Part shown: in pieces, positions 23,802 through 34,769 of the stretch | How the letters are laid out: each line of letters opens with the position of its first letter | Position numbering within the stretch: the stretch's first letter is position 1 | Assembly: GCA_002633005.1 (NCBI GenBank) | Contig: NMRA01000262.1 | Location: 465,894 to 529,893 of the forward strand | Direction of reading: 5' to 3' | DNA from: Phoronis australis | Taxonomy: Eukaryota > Phoronida > Phoronidae | DNA length: 64,000 bases | Position numbers and translations under genes: made by a program | Notes under the pieces: model-generated | Databases searched by the model: none | Told to the model about the DNA's origin: nothing | Seen by the model: the letters and a program-made list of their open reading frames with translations, nothing else

Positions 23802-25019
23802 AAATTCATGTGGAAGGATAGTTTAAAAAGAAAGTCGTATTTGAATATAAAACGTTGGTGGGAGTTAAGTCGAGATTGGAAGTTTTAATGTGAACAATTC
23901 GCTGGCAAGCGTTAAGCTCAACATAGACGTTACTGCGGACGGTGTCAAAATTCAATTTGCAGGTGTGACCAAACAAATGTTGTATATTTAACATTCACTG
24001 TCGGCTTTCACAAAACAAATAAAACGCATGGCATCACACGTCTTTGTCAATAGATTTACTGTCCTTGATTATTCCTGATGCAGATTAAATAAAATTAGTA
24101 AGTGCTTAAATATGAGATTTCATGATATCATTGAAAGATCAAAAGCATAACCCGTCACCTAGATAAGGGCCTCGTATATAAAGAGTTACAGCGCAATAAA
24201 GTCAAAAGATGAAGTGGGAACAACACAAATTATGAAGTGCGTAGCTAGTTGGTATGCTTGGACACGTTATTTTGAAGAACACCCATAATAGTTTCATGCA
24301 ACGTGGCGTTTCATTTTATGCACCGGTGCGCATGGTGTAAAAGCCTAACGAATTTCAGTTTTTTACAAACGCATAAAACACCTCTCACACAAGTAAAGAT
24401 TAAGTTGAGACCAATTTTACGCCGCAAGAGGTCTAAAACGCTGAACTGTTGTGACGTTATGTTTTGTCGCACAAAACATACGTTGTCGCTCGGACGACAA
24501 TGTATGCAGAATGCGGTCATAATTGTGACAATAAACGCGAGTTTATTCCTTCTTGAGACATTGTGGTGCTCTGTTGAATGAATGACTGTCACACTCTAAG
24601 TGTATTTAATGCCGCATTTCGAGTAGACTCCAAACCTACATGAATCTGAGAATCGTGCTCGAGGTGCTTTGGCCTTCTGTGTGGTGTCAAATGCAGAATC
24701 ACGCTCAGTTGCGCTTATTTTAGTGCCCTCTAGTAACAGAACCTAGCAACTACATATCGTCTGCTGTCACTGTAAGTCAACTACTATATGGCAAGGTATC
24801 TGTTATGTAACTGTTACTCATTTATTTTTTCATTTACATTACGAAATTCTTATACCAAAAAGTTTATAGACTTCTTGATATATTTGTTAATTAAGTTTTA
24901 CTTCCTGCCTATCTGACCAGAGCCCGGTCTCTAATTTCCGTACTGACACTTCATACTCATAAACTATCAAAAATGAGCCAAATCACGGGAAAATTGGGTG
25001 TCGATCAGCCACGTTTTAA

Positions 25020-25225
25020 GAATCCAAACTGCACTGAAGGGTGCCTGAACTTCCTGCTGAATTCCTACTTCCTGATTGCAAGCAGTAAAGGTTTAAGAAA
25101 AGCCACAACTGAGCAACAATTTGGTCAAGGGGTCGCCAGTTGGGATTAAACGTTTCACTCAGAGCAAACTCAAAAATCAACCAAATGTCAACCGTAGCCT
25201 TCATATGCAGCACAAACCAACCCAA
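25020..25225 (-). other. Open frame, unassigned
   Basis: A 69-codon minus-strand frame reads LIFEFALSETFNPNWRPLDQ, which looks protein-like, but it is overlapped by a plus-strand frame of the same length and lacks convincing splice sites. I do not assign a function; it may be mobile-element debris. Confidence 0.15.
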
Positions 25226-26390
25226 CAGGCGTCAATCTGTATTCATGTTATGCGGCTCTAAAAAACTGCTGAGTGCCAATGCACGACTGATACACTGTGC
25301 TTTCCACTCGCGTGATGTTGTTATCTCATTTTTCTTTTCCGAAACTAGGTTACAGGAATTCTCTTTTCGTTTACGGTTTTAACTGCGCAAAACTCAAGTA
25401 AGCTCCGTCTTCTTCTAAATTCCTCATTGTATTTTGACGTAGGTAAAGTCCACTGGCGATTTTATGACATGTTCAATTGTCTAAAACTTGTTTTTTCGTA
25501 GTTTAAATTATTAAAGTTCGTTTCGACCACGATGTGAATCTAGTGGTGAGAAGTGTATTTCATGACCTCTGCACTTAAGTTGCTTAGGGTCAACAGAAAG
25601 AGTGAGCATTAACAAAGATTATCCGCATATATTCATTAATGGAGCACAGGTTCACGGACAACTTCAGCAACATGTTGAGTAGTTTTTATTTCCTTTTTGT
25701 TCTCAAAACGACATTACATATACGAAATTGAATGTGTGATAACTATGGAACTCAACCAATATGGCAATGTCGTCACAACTTGCGGTCCACATCAATTCTA
25801 AGCAAAGTCACCAGGGAGTTCACGGCGGCTGACGTCACTGTCGTCAAAGGTTCCTAAAATTGTAAAAGATATGCACTCAAGAAGAAACGTATAGTGGACC
25901 ATAACTTACAATTGATAACTAACCCAATTTTCAGTTTATCTCAACACTTCTCATAGAATTGTTTACATTTGTTTTCAAACTCAATGCAGAACCATGTTTG
26001 CAAAGCCTTGTGTTATGTCATGGTGTTTAAAAATATCCATGTTTACATAGCGGGGAATCCTTTCCAAAATGTTATTCGTTGTTCCACACGTTTGTGTCGT
26101 GGGTTTTGGAACTGCCTTAAAATAAGTCTAATTGAACTGACCTCTTGGAAATACACGGATAAGTCACCTTGCAGTGAATTTTGAGAGCGTGTACTTTAAA
26201 TTCCAGGGAACACGGGACCTGGATCACGAATATTATTTATTGCAAAGTCGTCACTAGGACACTAGGAAAGTGTCACTTAGTAGATAGTTTAAACATGTTC
26301 TAATGTTTGATTTGACTGAGTTGTTCAGAGAAAGAGCGATTTTTAATCTAAAAATTCTACATGTCTGGAAATTTTTCACTGGCATTCATG

Positions 26391-26745
26391 TGTGACACTA
26401 GATACTCAATGTGTGACACTAGATACTCAATGTGTGGCACTAGATACTCAATGTGTGGCACTAGGTACTCTTCTTCTTCGTCTTCTTCTTCAGCGTTCCC
26501 GGCCATGTAGCTTAGATAGTCTAGTCTTTTGGGCGAAGTCTGCAGTTCGCCGCAGTGATGCCGTCGGGCCCCACAGTTTTACCTTGAGTTCCACCGGACT
26601 GAGCCATGTACTCGATGTGTGGCACTAGATACTCAATGTGTGGCACTAGATACTCGATGTGTGGCACTAGATACTCGATGAGTGGCACTAAGGTACTCGA
26701 TGTGTGGCACTAGATACTCGACGTGTGGCTCTAGATACTCAATGC
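26391..26745 (+). repeat. 21-bp minisatellite in two blocks
   Basis: Units of the form tgtg(a/g)cactagatactca(a/c)a or tgtggcactagatactcgatg. Four units occupy 26,391-26,474 and about six occupy 26,610-26,745. The 135 bp between them is different (it begins with a tct/ctt-rich run) and looks like an insertion into the array. Confidence 0.85.
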
Positions 26746-26749
26746 AGAG

Positions 26750-27480
26750 GTTTAAATAATTCCCATCATGCATTTTTTAGTTTTTGAGGTTTCAGTTAGC
26801 TAATATGAAATGAATACCATAAAATCTAACTAAATAACCACTATTTCTGCCAAATAACCACGAATTTAATATTGAAGAACATTTGGTTATTTGTAAGTTT
26901 CCCACCAAATGATGTAATGGGTGGAAGACGTTTGGTCACTTGATAATCAGTTCTAATGGCGAAACAGAGCAGATCAGAAGACGAGGACGATTTTGAGCGA
27001 GAACTGGACAATTTTTATGCAGACACAGAAGAGAGGTGATACGGGAATCACACTCAAGTACTTGAAGAATCAGACAATGAAGTTGATTTCCCACTGAGCG
27101 AACCTTTGTCGGGTTTGAGGCCGTATGAAGTCGTCCCACTTGCACGAGAAATGTTGCAGACAGATGTGAGACACAACCAATTGGACCAAGAGGTGGTTAA
27201 TTTCCACGGAGTAGACACTGGCAAGGGCCACAGAAAACCTGGGCCACTCGTGTCCAATATTGCCATGATGGAGCATCTTCTGCACAATGCCAGCCTACCG
27301 TGCGTGTCGTACCAGTCGATCTGGGCCAGAGTCGAAGGCCTGGCATCATGCGCTCTTGAATGGAAGCGGTTTGTTCCTTATTTACAAAATTTGCAATACA
27401 CTTACAAGGTATTGAGTCCTCATCATAACGCCTCTTTGTGTTTGGTCGAAACACGACTTTGAGTTGTGGCTCTCGACTGA
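26750..27480 (+). mobile_element. Repeat R5, copy 2, broken ORF
   Basis: The first 280 bp match 19,490-19,770. The ORF starts at 26,957 (MAKQSRSEDEDDFEREL), meets a stop at about 27,037, and is readable again as FPLSEPLSGLRPYEVVPLAR and beyond, up to a stop near 27,460. The acidic N-terminus followed by a GLRPY segment is reminiscent of genes carrying a P2X7-like C-terminal zinc-binding domain, which are often repetitive in invertebrate genomes. The expected cysteine cluster is not visible, so this identification is weak. A damaged mobile or multicopy gene is the safest reading. Confidence 0.4.
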
Positions 27481-27839
27481 ATCGCGTGTTCCACACTTAC
27501 ATTCCACACTCTCACGCGACGCACAAACCGACGCCATTTCTGTGCAACTTTCACGTAGTTCACATGTTATAGAAAATTTGAACACAAGACGTTCTCAGTC
27601 AAGTTGATGTTACTGCAGTCCCCACAAGCGCACCTTTTCATGTTTGAAAAAAGCGACGCTCTGCGGAATCCCTCAGAACTACTCAGTGTCGCACTAGTAA
27701 AAACAACAACGGCGGAGACGGTCTTCCATCCATTAAGTACAAACCCGATAACAGAATAATGTTTGATTTTTTTCTTAGCACCAGGTATACTAAAGACTAT
27801 TAAGAGTGAATTCATGTAAAAATCATCAGGTAAAATCTA

Positions 27840-30150
27840 TACCCAAAATCTCAGATTTCTCAGACTCACTTTTCAAGAATTTTCATCCATTTCTCTTAAC
27901 ATGATCTATACCTCCATTTTGCAAATAAATTGGGCGACGAAGTAGACATGTTTGATGCATTTTACTAGCATGTATAGTAAGCTGATAAATGAGTGAACCA
28001 GTCGGAAAGGACTGTGATTGATTAATTTAATGGCACAATTTTCCAAATCTATTTTCAAATCTGTATACTTTGACTTTGTTTGGCAAAAACGGCTATTGTA
28101 AACGTTTTCACTGAAGCCATTTTCGGCTAAATTTGGCACTCTCTAGCAGCCATATTACACTTTTCCATGAACTGACTTTCTAACTGATAATTTGCTCAGT
28201 CATTCCTAACCTGTTCATAATCTAAAATAAAAAATCTTGCCTTTTCCGTAATTTTTGCTTACGAAGCATTACACACTTGGTCCTATTTGCCTGTTCTCAG
28301 TTGCCTCAACCATCAACAGGGTGCTCTTGGAACAGGTAATTAACTTGCAAAAATACGACGTAAATAACTTGTATATTAGAGAAAAAACAGAAAGCATTGC
28401 TAATTACCATTTCCTGAAAACCACACTGATGATTATTGCTATTACAAAAATTGTGTACAAAAATTATGACTGACATGCGCACTTCCTCTGTATGATAGAT
28501 GGCGTTGCTGTTAGTTTCCATGCTCTCGTTCCTTGTCTTCGTTGTGTGAGCCGCTGGCGTAGGAACGGGGAGGCTAAGGCCCACTCTTCAGTGCGAACAA
28601 TTCGTCAACTCTCATTGCAATTTTGCGTTCATATTTCAATGTCCGCGCAGATTGCAATCCCGTGTGCACCCCCCGTCACCCCAACAACATCGGGTATTTT
28701 TGACAGTGCGGCAAACATTCAAGGTCAATCGAAAACAGTCCATGAACGACAATTTTGATGATGACTCAGTTCATGACTGACATTAGGTCCCCAAACTTCG
28801 GTCAACATAAGTAACGGTCTAGACACAAGCATTCCGAGTGACAGCCTGTGTGGCGTACCAAAGGAAGGGGTCAGGCGTCCCAGATGTTCTCCAAGGGTGG
28901 CACCAGGCATCTGTTAACTGAGGGGATTTCCACAGCTACCGACCGGGTTGAGGAAAGGGGGAATGGTGCCACTTGAGGCGTCGACGGGAAGGAGGCAACA
29001 AAATGCTCGCTACGCTACTGGACTGACTACTGTCATTTCAGGTGTTCAGGGTACAGAAATTTTCTGCTTGGGTGAAACCCGACACCAAATTTTCTTCGGT
29101 GAACATAGCATCTCATTTGACTCCACGGCTGGTCCTGATCAGTCACAAATTTACCTACTCTGGATAGTGGGAGCTCACCTTATGACACTGGCCTTGATTT
29201 ATAAGGTACTTTACAGCATCTCAGATGTTCTGAAGTGCCTTTAGTGATGCACTTTTGTGTTAACAAGTCTCTAAACCAAAGGGCAGGACCTTCGTTCTCC
29301 ATTTTGTCTTTAAGCATATGATACCCTCAAAGCAGATGTGACAAATAAAAATTCTCACAAGTGCATTTGATTCCATTTAAAAACTCTAAAGAGTGTTTAA
29401 ATTTACCTGATAATGAAAGAAAACGAGAGAGTACAAGTTGTTTATATGTCCTCAAACCTAATGTGAACTGAATCTTGGGCAAAGGTCACCAAATTCAGTT
29501 TTGATAGTGACCGCGCACTACGTCCAGAAAACAACTTGTTTTCGGTTGAAAGAGTTTAGACTTGATTTTAGTAACAATTTAATGCAGAATTCATGTTCAA
29601 ATTTTCGCTCAAATGGTCTGTAAACTCTGCTCATCATTTTCGAAGTAGACAGTTTTGCAAGGCAGTTTTCACTAAAATGTAAAGTTGAGGCAAGATATTT
29701 TTGTTCATTTATCAAGATTGACCCCCCCCCCTTGTTCAAAAAGTTACTTAAAGCTAAAAAGGTGAAATATGGCGGTAAGAGGGTCACAAAAACAGACACT
29801 AAAAATAGCTAAGAAAAGTGGTCTGTGGATTATATTCTCTGTCTATTGCAAAGCTGTCAAATTTGAAAAAATCCAAATAATTATGGACAGTATGCCAAAC
29901 ACCAAAGAACAAATTTCAATCTAAGTTTGTAAGTTACTTATTTTTATTGCTGACCATGTCCAATTGCGGTCTAATACTACAGCGGCGAAATTAGGGGTCA
30001 TTGAGTGCAAAAAATGTGCCATTTAGATTTTTTTTACAAAACCTATCCATTTACAAAAACTGAGGTTGTTTTGAATTTTGACTGATTTTTGAAAATCTAC
30101 TGGTTTTTATATAGATTGCCTCTTGAGATGTCTTTTTGAGACACAGGGTT
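27840..30150 (-). repeat. 2-kb dispersed repeat, copy 2
   Basis: Inverted counterpart of 5,330-7,330, lying inside tandem segment 1 but absent from segment 2, so it was inserted after the segmental duplication. The order of matched blocks is fully collinear in reverse. 28,800-29,400 has little counterpart in copy 1 and may be a further insertion. No intact ORF is present. Confidence 0.65.
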
Positions 30151-30309
30151 TTGGTGAGAACTCTTTAAGCTGGATTGAAAAATCAGTAGTTGAAGCTGTT
30201 TATCCATCTTTCGTTATATTAACAAATTCAACCACGTGTTTTTAATCTTGTCGCACTATTGCTAGGACAAAATCATACGCGCTTAAAACATTCAAAGTGA
30301 TTCAGCACA

Positions 30310-32997
30310 CTAACCGTCATCTTGCATTTGTTGTATTTCGGATTCTGAAAACTTGTTCAGGAACTCGTCAACTTCGTTTTCAGTCTGAAATAAAAACCAT
30401 GGAAAAGTCTTGAGAATACATGCAGAATAGGTTAACGTTATAAAGTTGTTCTAATACAGTGGTTGCAAACGAGTAGTCAAACGTTGGTGTATGAAGATAA
30501 AGATATAGTTGTTGCCTGTGACCAAAATGTGTGTATTGTATGCGTGTCGTTTGCACCGTAGTTTTTTGAGACGAATAAATCACAAAAAACACATCAATAG
30601 GAAATTCTAATTGCCTAAACAATCTATTCGAGCAGCAGCCTATTAATTTCACGCACAAATACTTAGCAGTGGGACTGACAACACCCGAGGGCGTGGCAAT
30701 GAGTTGAAACTTGTGTGCATATTTTTGTTATTTAGGACGTATGTGCTTTTGACCGTCAAAGTTTAAAAGAAACACCACGTCTTGGCATGTATCAATTTTC
30801 CCAGAAATGAAAAGTTTTGCGCTTTGTTGTACTCCAATAACTACAATAGACCACAGAAGAACGCACTGAACTGCAAGTACTCCTCAAACACTATTCTGGA
30901 AACCCTAAAGGGTCAAGCAGTTGTATATTGGCCCAGAAAACGTAATTGTGGATCACTTTCCCCATTTTACAGGCTGTAACCTCACCTGTTCAGATCCCTC
31001 CTCAGCAATCAGCTGCTACCCACTGGCGAACAAATATATTTCGTATTGTTCTAAAACATCTTCGAACCCCTCGACCCACGACCCCCACGCCCCCCTACAC
31101 AAACTCGACTCGATAGAACAAGCGCTGACTTGCAGGACCCCAATGAGCTCGACTGGCTTTTCCATGTTTTTTTGCAATTAAGAGTAGTGGATTCGGCTAA
31201 TGAATGGACTAACTGCCTGTCTCAGTCACAGGGCTAAAGAATGGACTGACTGCCTGTCTCAGCTCCAGAGCTGGCGAATGTACTATCTACCTGTCTCAGC
31301 CCCAGGGCTAACAGCTACCTGCACTTGCACTCATTGATCTCTTAATTTTTACTGATAGGGCTTCAAATGTTCCAAAACAATTTCATATCGAAATCAACAA
31401 TTTCTTCGTGATTGTTCTAAAGCTTCCTCGAGCCCCGCACCCCACGATCCCCTGGACCCACGATCCCCTCGACCCATGGCTTACAACTCCTTCCACCCAG
31501 TCCAAACAAGTTCGACTCCATCTGAACATAACAGAAGCCCTGACTTGCGGAACCAACAATTGGGCCGTGAGCTCGACTGAATATTTCTTGTTTTTTTTGC
31601 AATTAAGAGAGTCGATTCGACAATTTTGAAAGCCAAAAACAACGTGACCAAATCAAATCAAAGACCTACCAACTTTACAAATGTCGTTCCTGTCAGAGTG
31701 TAATCATCTCGTCTGCTCTTCAGTGAATGGCAGATTCAACCTTTTTTGCTGAGGGTACGAGGAACCGACAAAACTTTAATTTCATAGGTAAATATAGTTT
31801 GAAAAAACAAATTGTTACTAAAAATATTTGAACGTTATATCGAGTATATTGTAAATGAGTACAAACAAAAAGCAAATAATAAAAATGTGAAATCATGTAC
31901 ATTCACGTTAACGTACTCTCTCTCTAAGTTTAGTAGAACTTGGCCATTGGAAGACGCTCGTGGAACTAATTCGTGAAAACGATAGCGCGCTTACCCTCTG
32001 ACACTGCGCCACCTATACTGAAAAGTGGCCCTGTGGAAACATGATGAGCGACACACGGAATTTCGTCTGTTGGCATCAATGCGCATGCCTTGGTCGAAAG
32101 TATACCGATCACATCGCCACCACTTGCACACGCCTTTGAGCGTAAGCCACTGGGTCGGGGTTCTCTTGAATCGATCACTGTCCGTTTTAATAAATTGCAA
32201 CTATTCTAGCCAAAGGTGGTCGTCATACTATCTCACAGTAAACTTGAAGAGGTTTCCCAGAATTCAACCAGTGGGAATGGCTGAATGTTATGACGTAGGT
32301 TTCATTACTTTATCCAGTGAGAAGGCATGTTAAACAACATTCTACAGTGCACTGTGAAAGAGTGTATAGCGCGCAAACAATGCGCTATTTCAGATCACGT
32401 TCTAACGCCACTTTCTGTTTTTAATCACCAAACTTGAGCCAGAGGAGACTCGCGTGTAGGTATGTCTTATGGGAAGACCTTCAGCGACGTTATGAGATTA
32501 TGAAATATGTAAAAAGCGCAAAAATACCTATATTGTCACAGGTCGTGGGTCGAGGGAGTTGTGGGTCGAGGGGGTTGTGGGTCGACGGGTTCGTGGGTCG
32601 AGGGGGTTGTGGGTCGAGGGGGTCGTGGGGCTTGTGGATCGAGGGGGCTTAGAACAATCCGAATATTTTTCATCATTTGCCCATAAATCAATATTCGGAT
32701 ATTTTTCGGCATAATGAGATCCACTGAATGTGCACCAAACATTTATTTCGGCGTATTTTCAAACCAACCGGCCTGCTTACTTACCATTTCCCTTTTTGAA
32801 ATCCTTGAACACGCTAATTTGCACGCAGCTGCAGCAGCTACATTGCTAATGGCTAAACAGGCAGCGTAGCAAGCGGGCTTTCGGATGCGACTCCATCTAA
32901 TTCGAATTCTTGGAGTCCATCTGCCGGCCTGACAAGACTCTAAAGTAAGAGCCACGAGAAAGCACAAGACCAAGACACTAGCTGTGGAAGGTTTCAT
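30310..32997 (-). CDS. Secreted cationic hairpin peptide precursor A
   Basis: Two exons on the minus strand: 32,997-32,785 (71 codons, donor ATG|GTAAGT) and 30,384-30,310 (24 codons plus stop, acceptor TTATTTCAG). The 95-residue precursor has a signal peptide (residues 1-24, hydrophobic core LVLCFLVALTL, likely cut after SCQA). An Arg-rich segment follows (GRWTPRIRIRWSRIRK). The core has Cys at 43, 47, 59 and 63 (C-X3-C-X11-C-X3-C) with an Ala-rich second half. KR at 68-69 is a likely convertase site. An acidic tail lies on exon 2 (ENEVDEFLNKF...). From residue 25 to 69 there is no acidic residue, and the tail carries about nine. The spacing is that of helical-hairpin (alpha-hairpinin-like) peptides; cationic mature part plus anionic propeptide is a common antimicrobial precursor plan. 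Function is inferred. The 2.4-kb intron holds a MULE-like element. I chose this Met because a TATA box lies about 50 bp upstream. Confidence 0.78.
31044..31195 (+). mobile_element. MULE-like family, 5' end fragment
   Basis: 'attgttctaaaac' is followed by 'cccctcgacccacgaccccc', the left terminus of the family described at 31,410-32,660 and 50,700-51,514, and then the internal phrase 'cttgcaggac..caa.gagctcgact'. It breaks off at about 31,195. Confidence 0.65.
31202..31312 (+). repeat. 37-bp tandem repeat, 3 copies
   Basis: Three diverged units beginning gaatg.act and containing 'tgcctgtctcag..' and 'cagggctaa'. It sits between two copies of the MULE-like family in the intron of peptide gene A. 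Confidence 0.7.
31410..32660 (+). mobile_element. MULE-like element with repetitive inverted ends
   Basis: The left end 'gattgttctaa' plus 'cccacgatcccctcgaccc' units and the right end, with inverted units (gggtcgagggggttgtgg) and 'ttagaacaatcc', form long inverted termini built of a short repeated motif. The interior includes the stretch shared with 15,115-15,545 and 50,780-51,400. I see no transposase. The copy at 50,700-51,514 has a clean 9-bp target duplication, so I infer a Mutator-like (MULE) non-autonomous family. It is inserted in the intron of peptide gene A. Confidence 0.65.
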
Positions 32998-33045
32998 GAT
33001 AAAGTTGTCACGATTTAATGTGATAATACAGGACAGACTCGCAGC

Positions 33046-33110
33046 TTTATAGTCGGCACAATCTTTAATTCCTTGTGAAAATTGGTAATTCTGATTGAAG
33101 CACATTGGTC
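33046..33110 (-). promoter_or_regulatory. Promoter of peptide gene A
   Basis: On the minus strand a TATAAA box at 33,051-33,046 stands 49 bp before the start codon. CCAAT boxes lie at 33,085-33,081 and 33,108-33,104. The same three elements, with matching distances, precede peptide gene B although the sequence between them has diverged. The TATA distance implies a very short 5' leader (about 20 nt). Confidence 0.7.
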
Positions 33111-33379
33111 AAATGAAGATTAATACAATTATGGACAACAGTAAATATGTATAAATATGTATTCTTGCAATTTATTTATTAAGCAGATATGACAGATAAG
33201 TGAGTGCAGGAAAGTAGATTGGCATTTATGAGGGTTGTCAGATACATTCATGTAAGCGTAATCGAACGACTCGGTGTGTGGACGACTACTCGGGGCTTTT
33301 GCATAGGATACGAATACTGGACGTGTCGGTCAGAAGGTCGTTTTTCACGACCAGTTTGCCTACAAAAGCGTGCGCGCAC

Positions 33380-33610
33380 CCAGAGGGGGCTCGACGGGCT
33401 CGAGCGAGCCCCCACCCCATTTAATGAAGTGAGCAGAGAAACGAAAACTCCGAATAAAGTAGAAAACGAGAAAAAATTCCAGTAAAAAAGGCAGGAACTA
33501 CCATATTTTGGTGATGCACAGTTCATAGCTCTTGAGAAGAATGATTTTTTCGTGGATGCTCCCTACACATATGAGTCTTCATTTTATGACTCTGTTACAG
33601 AACGGTAAGC
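33380..33610 (+). repeat. Repeat family G, copy at segment border
   Basis: 'cgcacccagagggggctcgacgg' to 'gatgcacagttcatagctct' matches family G (inverse copy at 37,785-37,945). From about 33,495 an open plus-strand frame reads DAQFIALEKNDFFVDAPYTY and ends SVTER at 33,603; it lies partly within the repeat, so I do not call it a gene. Confidence 0.45.
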
Positions 33611-34342
33611 CAGCTTATTTGTCTGTTGGATGCTAAAAGTCACATGGGTCGGGAAAGTCTTGATAGAATATCTACAGGCGGTAGGATTTAACGTAAAATT
33701 TAGCGTCAAAAATGAGACTTTTGATTATGGGCGTTAAGTCTGACACTTTGTTTGCGCAAACGAGTAATGTAATGGCAGGTCGGTCGGATGTAATCAAGAT
33801 ATTGAAGCTCGTTTAACAGGCAGTGCTGACATCCACCAAACAAAAACACGAATTGGTTCGTCAATAAGACCACAATGCTTGATTACTGCTACAACAGATT
33901 GACTAAAATCAGCAAGTGTTTAGATATAATCGTATCATATGATCAAAGGATCAAAAGCATTTTAATGTAACCACACTGAGATCTGCCCCACATATATAGA
34001 GAGTTACAGTCAAAGGATAAAGTGGGAAAATTGCAAATTATCAAATGCATAGGCAGGCTGTATGCTGAGGCAGAGTGATGAACAACATGCGCAGACTGCA
34101 CAGTCTTCACAGACTGCACCGAAAACATTATAGCAATAAAATTTGTACAACGAAACCATGGGAATACCTGTAAGCAGTGTCAATTGAATCAAAATTCTGA
34201 AATAAAAACAACAATCTTGAACAGAAAGTAGGAACGATCTTACGAGATTTCACAAAAATTTCGAAGTTTTTCAGTTAGTATGTGCACTACTAACAAAACC
34301 AAATTTCAGAAATTTTAAAATAATGTGGGCGGTGTTACAGTC

Positions 34343-34478
34343 GCAGGTAGTAAATATTCTCCAGTGCTACATGACCTATATTTTCCATAATGGTACGGAC
34401 ATAACCAAATGCAGGTAGTAAATATTCTCCAGTGCTACATGACCTATATTTTCCATAATGGTACGGACATAACCTAAT
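34343..34478 (+). repeat. 68-bp perfect tandem duplication
   Basis: Two adjacent units beginning gcaggtagtaaatattctcc, identical apart from the final few bases (ccaaat versus cctaat). This is a recent local duplication. Confidence 0.9.
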
Positions 34479-34614
34479 GCAGCACCTTGAGGTTGTGTAT
34501 ATAGCTCAAGAACTTTTAATGCTACACTCCACCGATCATACTTCATGTAACGTTAACCTTCTTTTTTAGTTAACAGATTATTTTTAAACTGTATTTTCTA
34601 AAGAAATAAGAAAA

Positions 34615-34765
34615 TCGTCGGTTCTTCGCACTCTCCCAAAAAGCTTAAAACCTTCCATTCACTGAATAGCAGACGAGACGACAACAATTTGCCTGCAACA
34701 TTTGTAACGTTGGTAGATCTTAGATTTGATTTGATTTGTTCGCGTTGTTTTTTTTTCTAGTTTTG
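34615..34765 (-). repeat. MULE-like family internal fragment
   Basis: Shares 'tcttcgcactctc', 'cagacgagacga', 'tttgtaacgttggta' and 'tttggcttttaaac' with the inverse of 31,620-31,760 and with 51,140-51,300. No termini are present. Confidence 0.6.
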
Positions 34766-34769
34766 GCTT

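Larger units (their letters stand above)
23580..33150. repeat. Tandem segment 1 (peptide gene A)
   Basis: This is the first of two diverged direct segments. Order of shared landmarks: donor-like phrase (23,580), TATA-like 'tatataaagagttacag' (24,175), 'gcaaagtcac' block (25,560-25,880), 'tctaatgtttg' block (26,250-26,320), peptide exon 2 (30,310-30,384), exon 1 (32,785-32,997), promoter (to 33,150). Segment 2 shows the same order at 33,600, 33,992, 38,690-39,060, 39,510-39,570, 39,791, 40,266 and 40,640. Segment 1 is longer mainly because of transposon insertions. Confidence 0.65.

Noticed and set aside
26957-27480. piggyBac transposase
   Set aside because: The acidic start (SEDEDDFEREL) first suggested it, but no DDBD or DDE region or cysteine-rich tail follows. 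It is left as an unidentified mobile or multicopy ORF.
33248-33526. 92-codon minus-strand ORF with Ser/Pro-rich sequence
   Set aside because: It lies across repeat family G, whose other copies do not keep this frame.
33495-33605. Terminal exon reading DAQFIALEKN and ending SVTER
   Set aside because: Its 5' part is repeat family G, and the stop arises from the donor-like 'ggtaag' phrase shared with the non-coding array at 23,550, so coding is doubtful.
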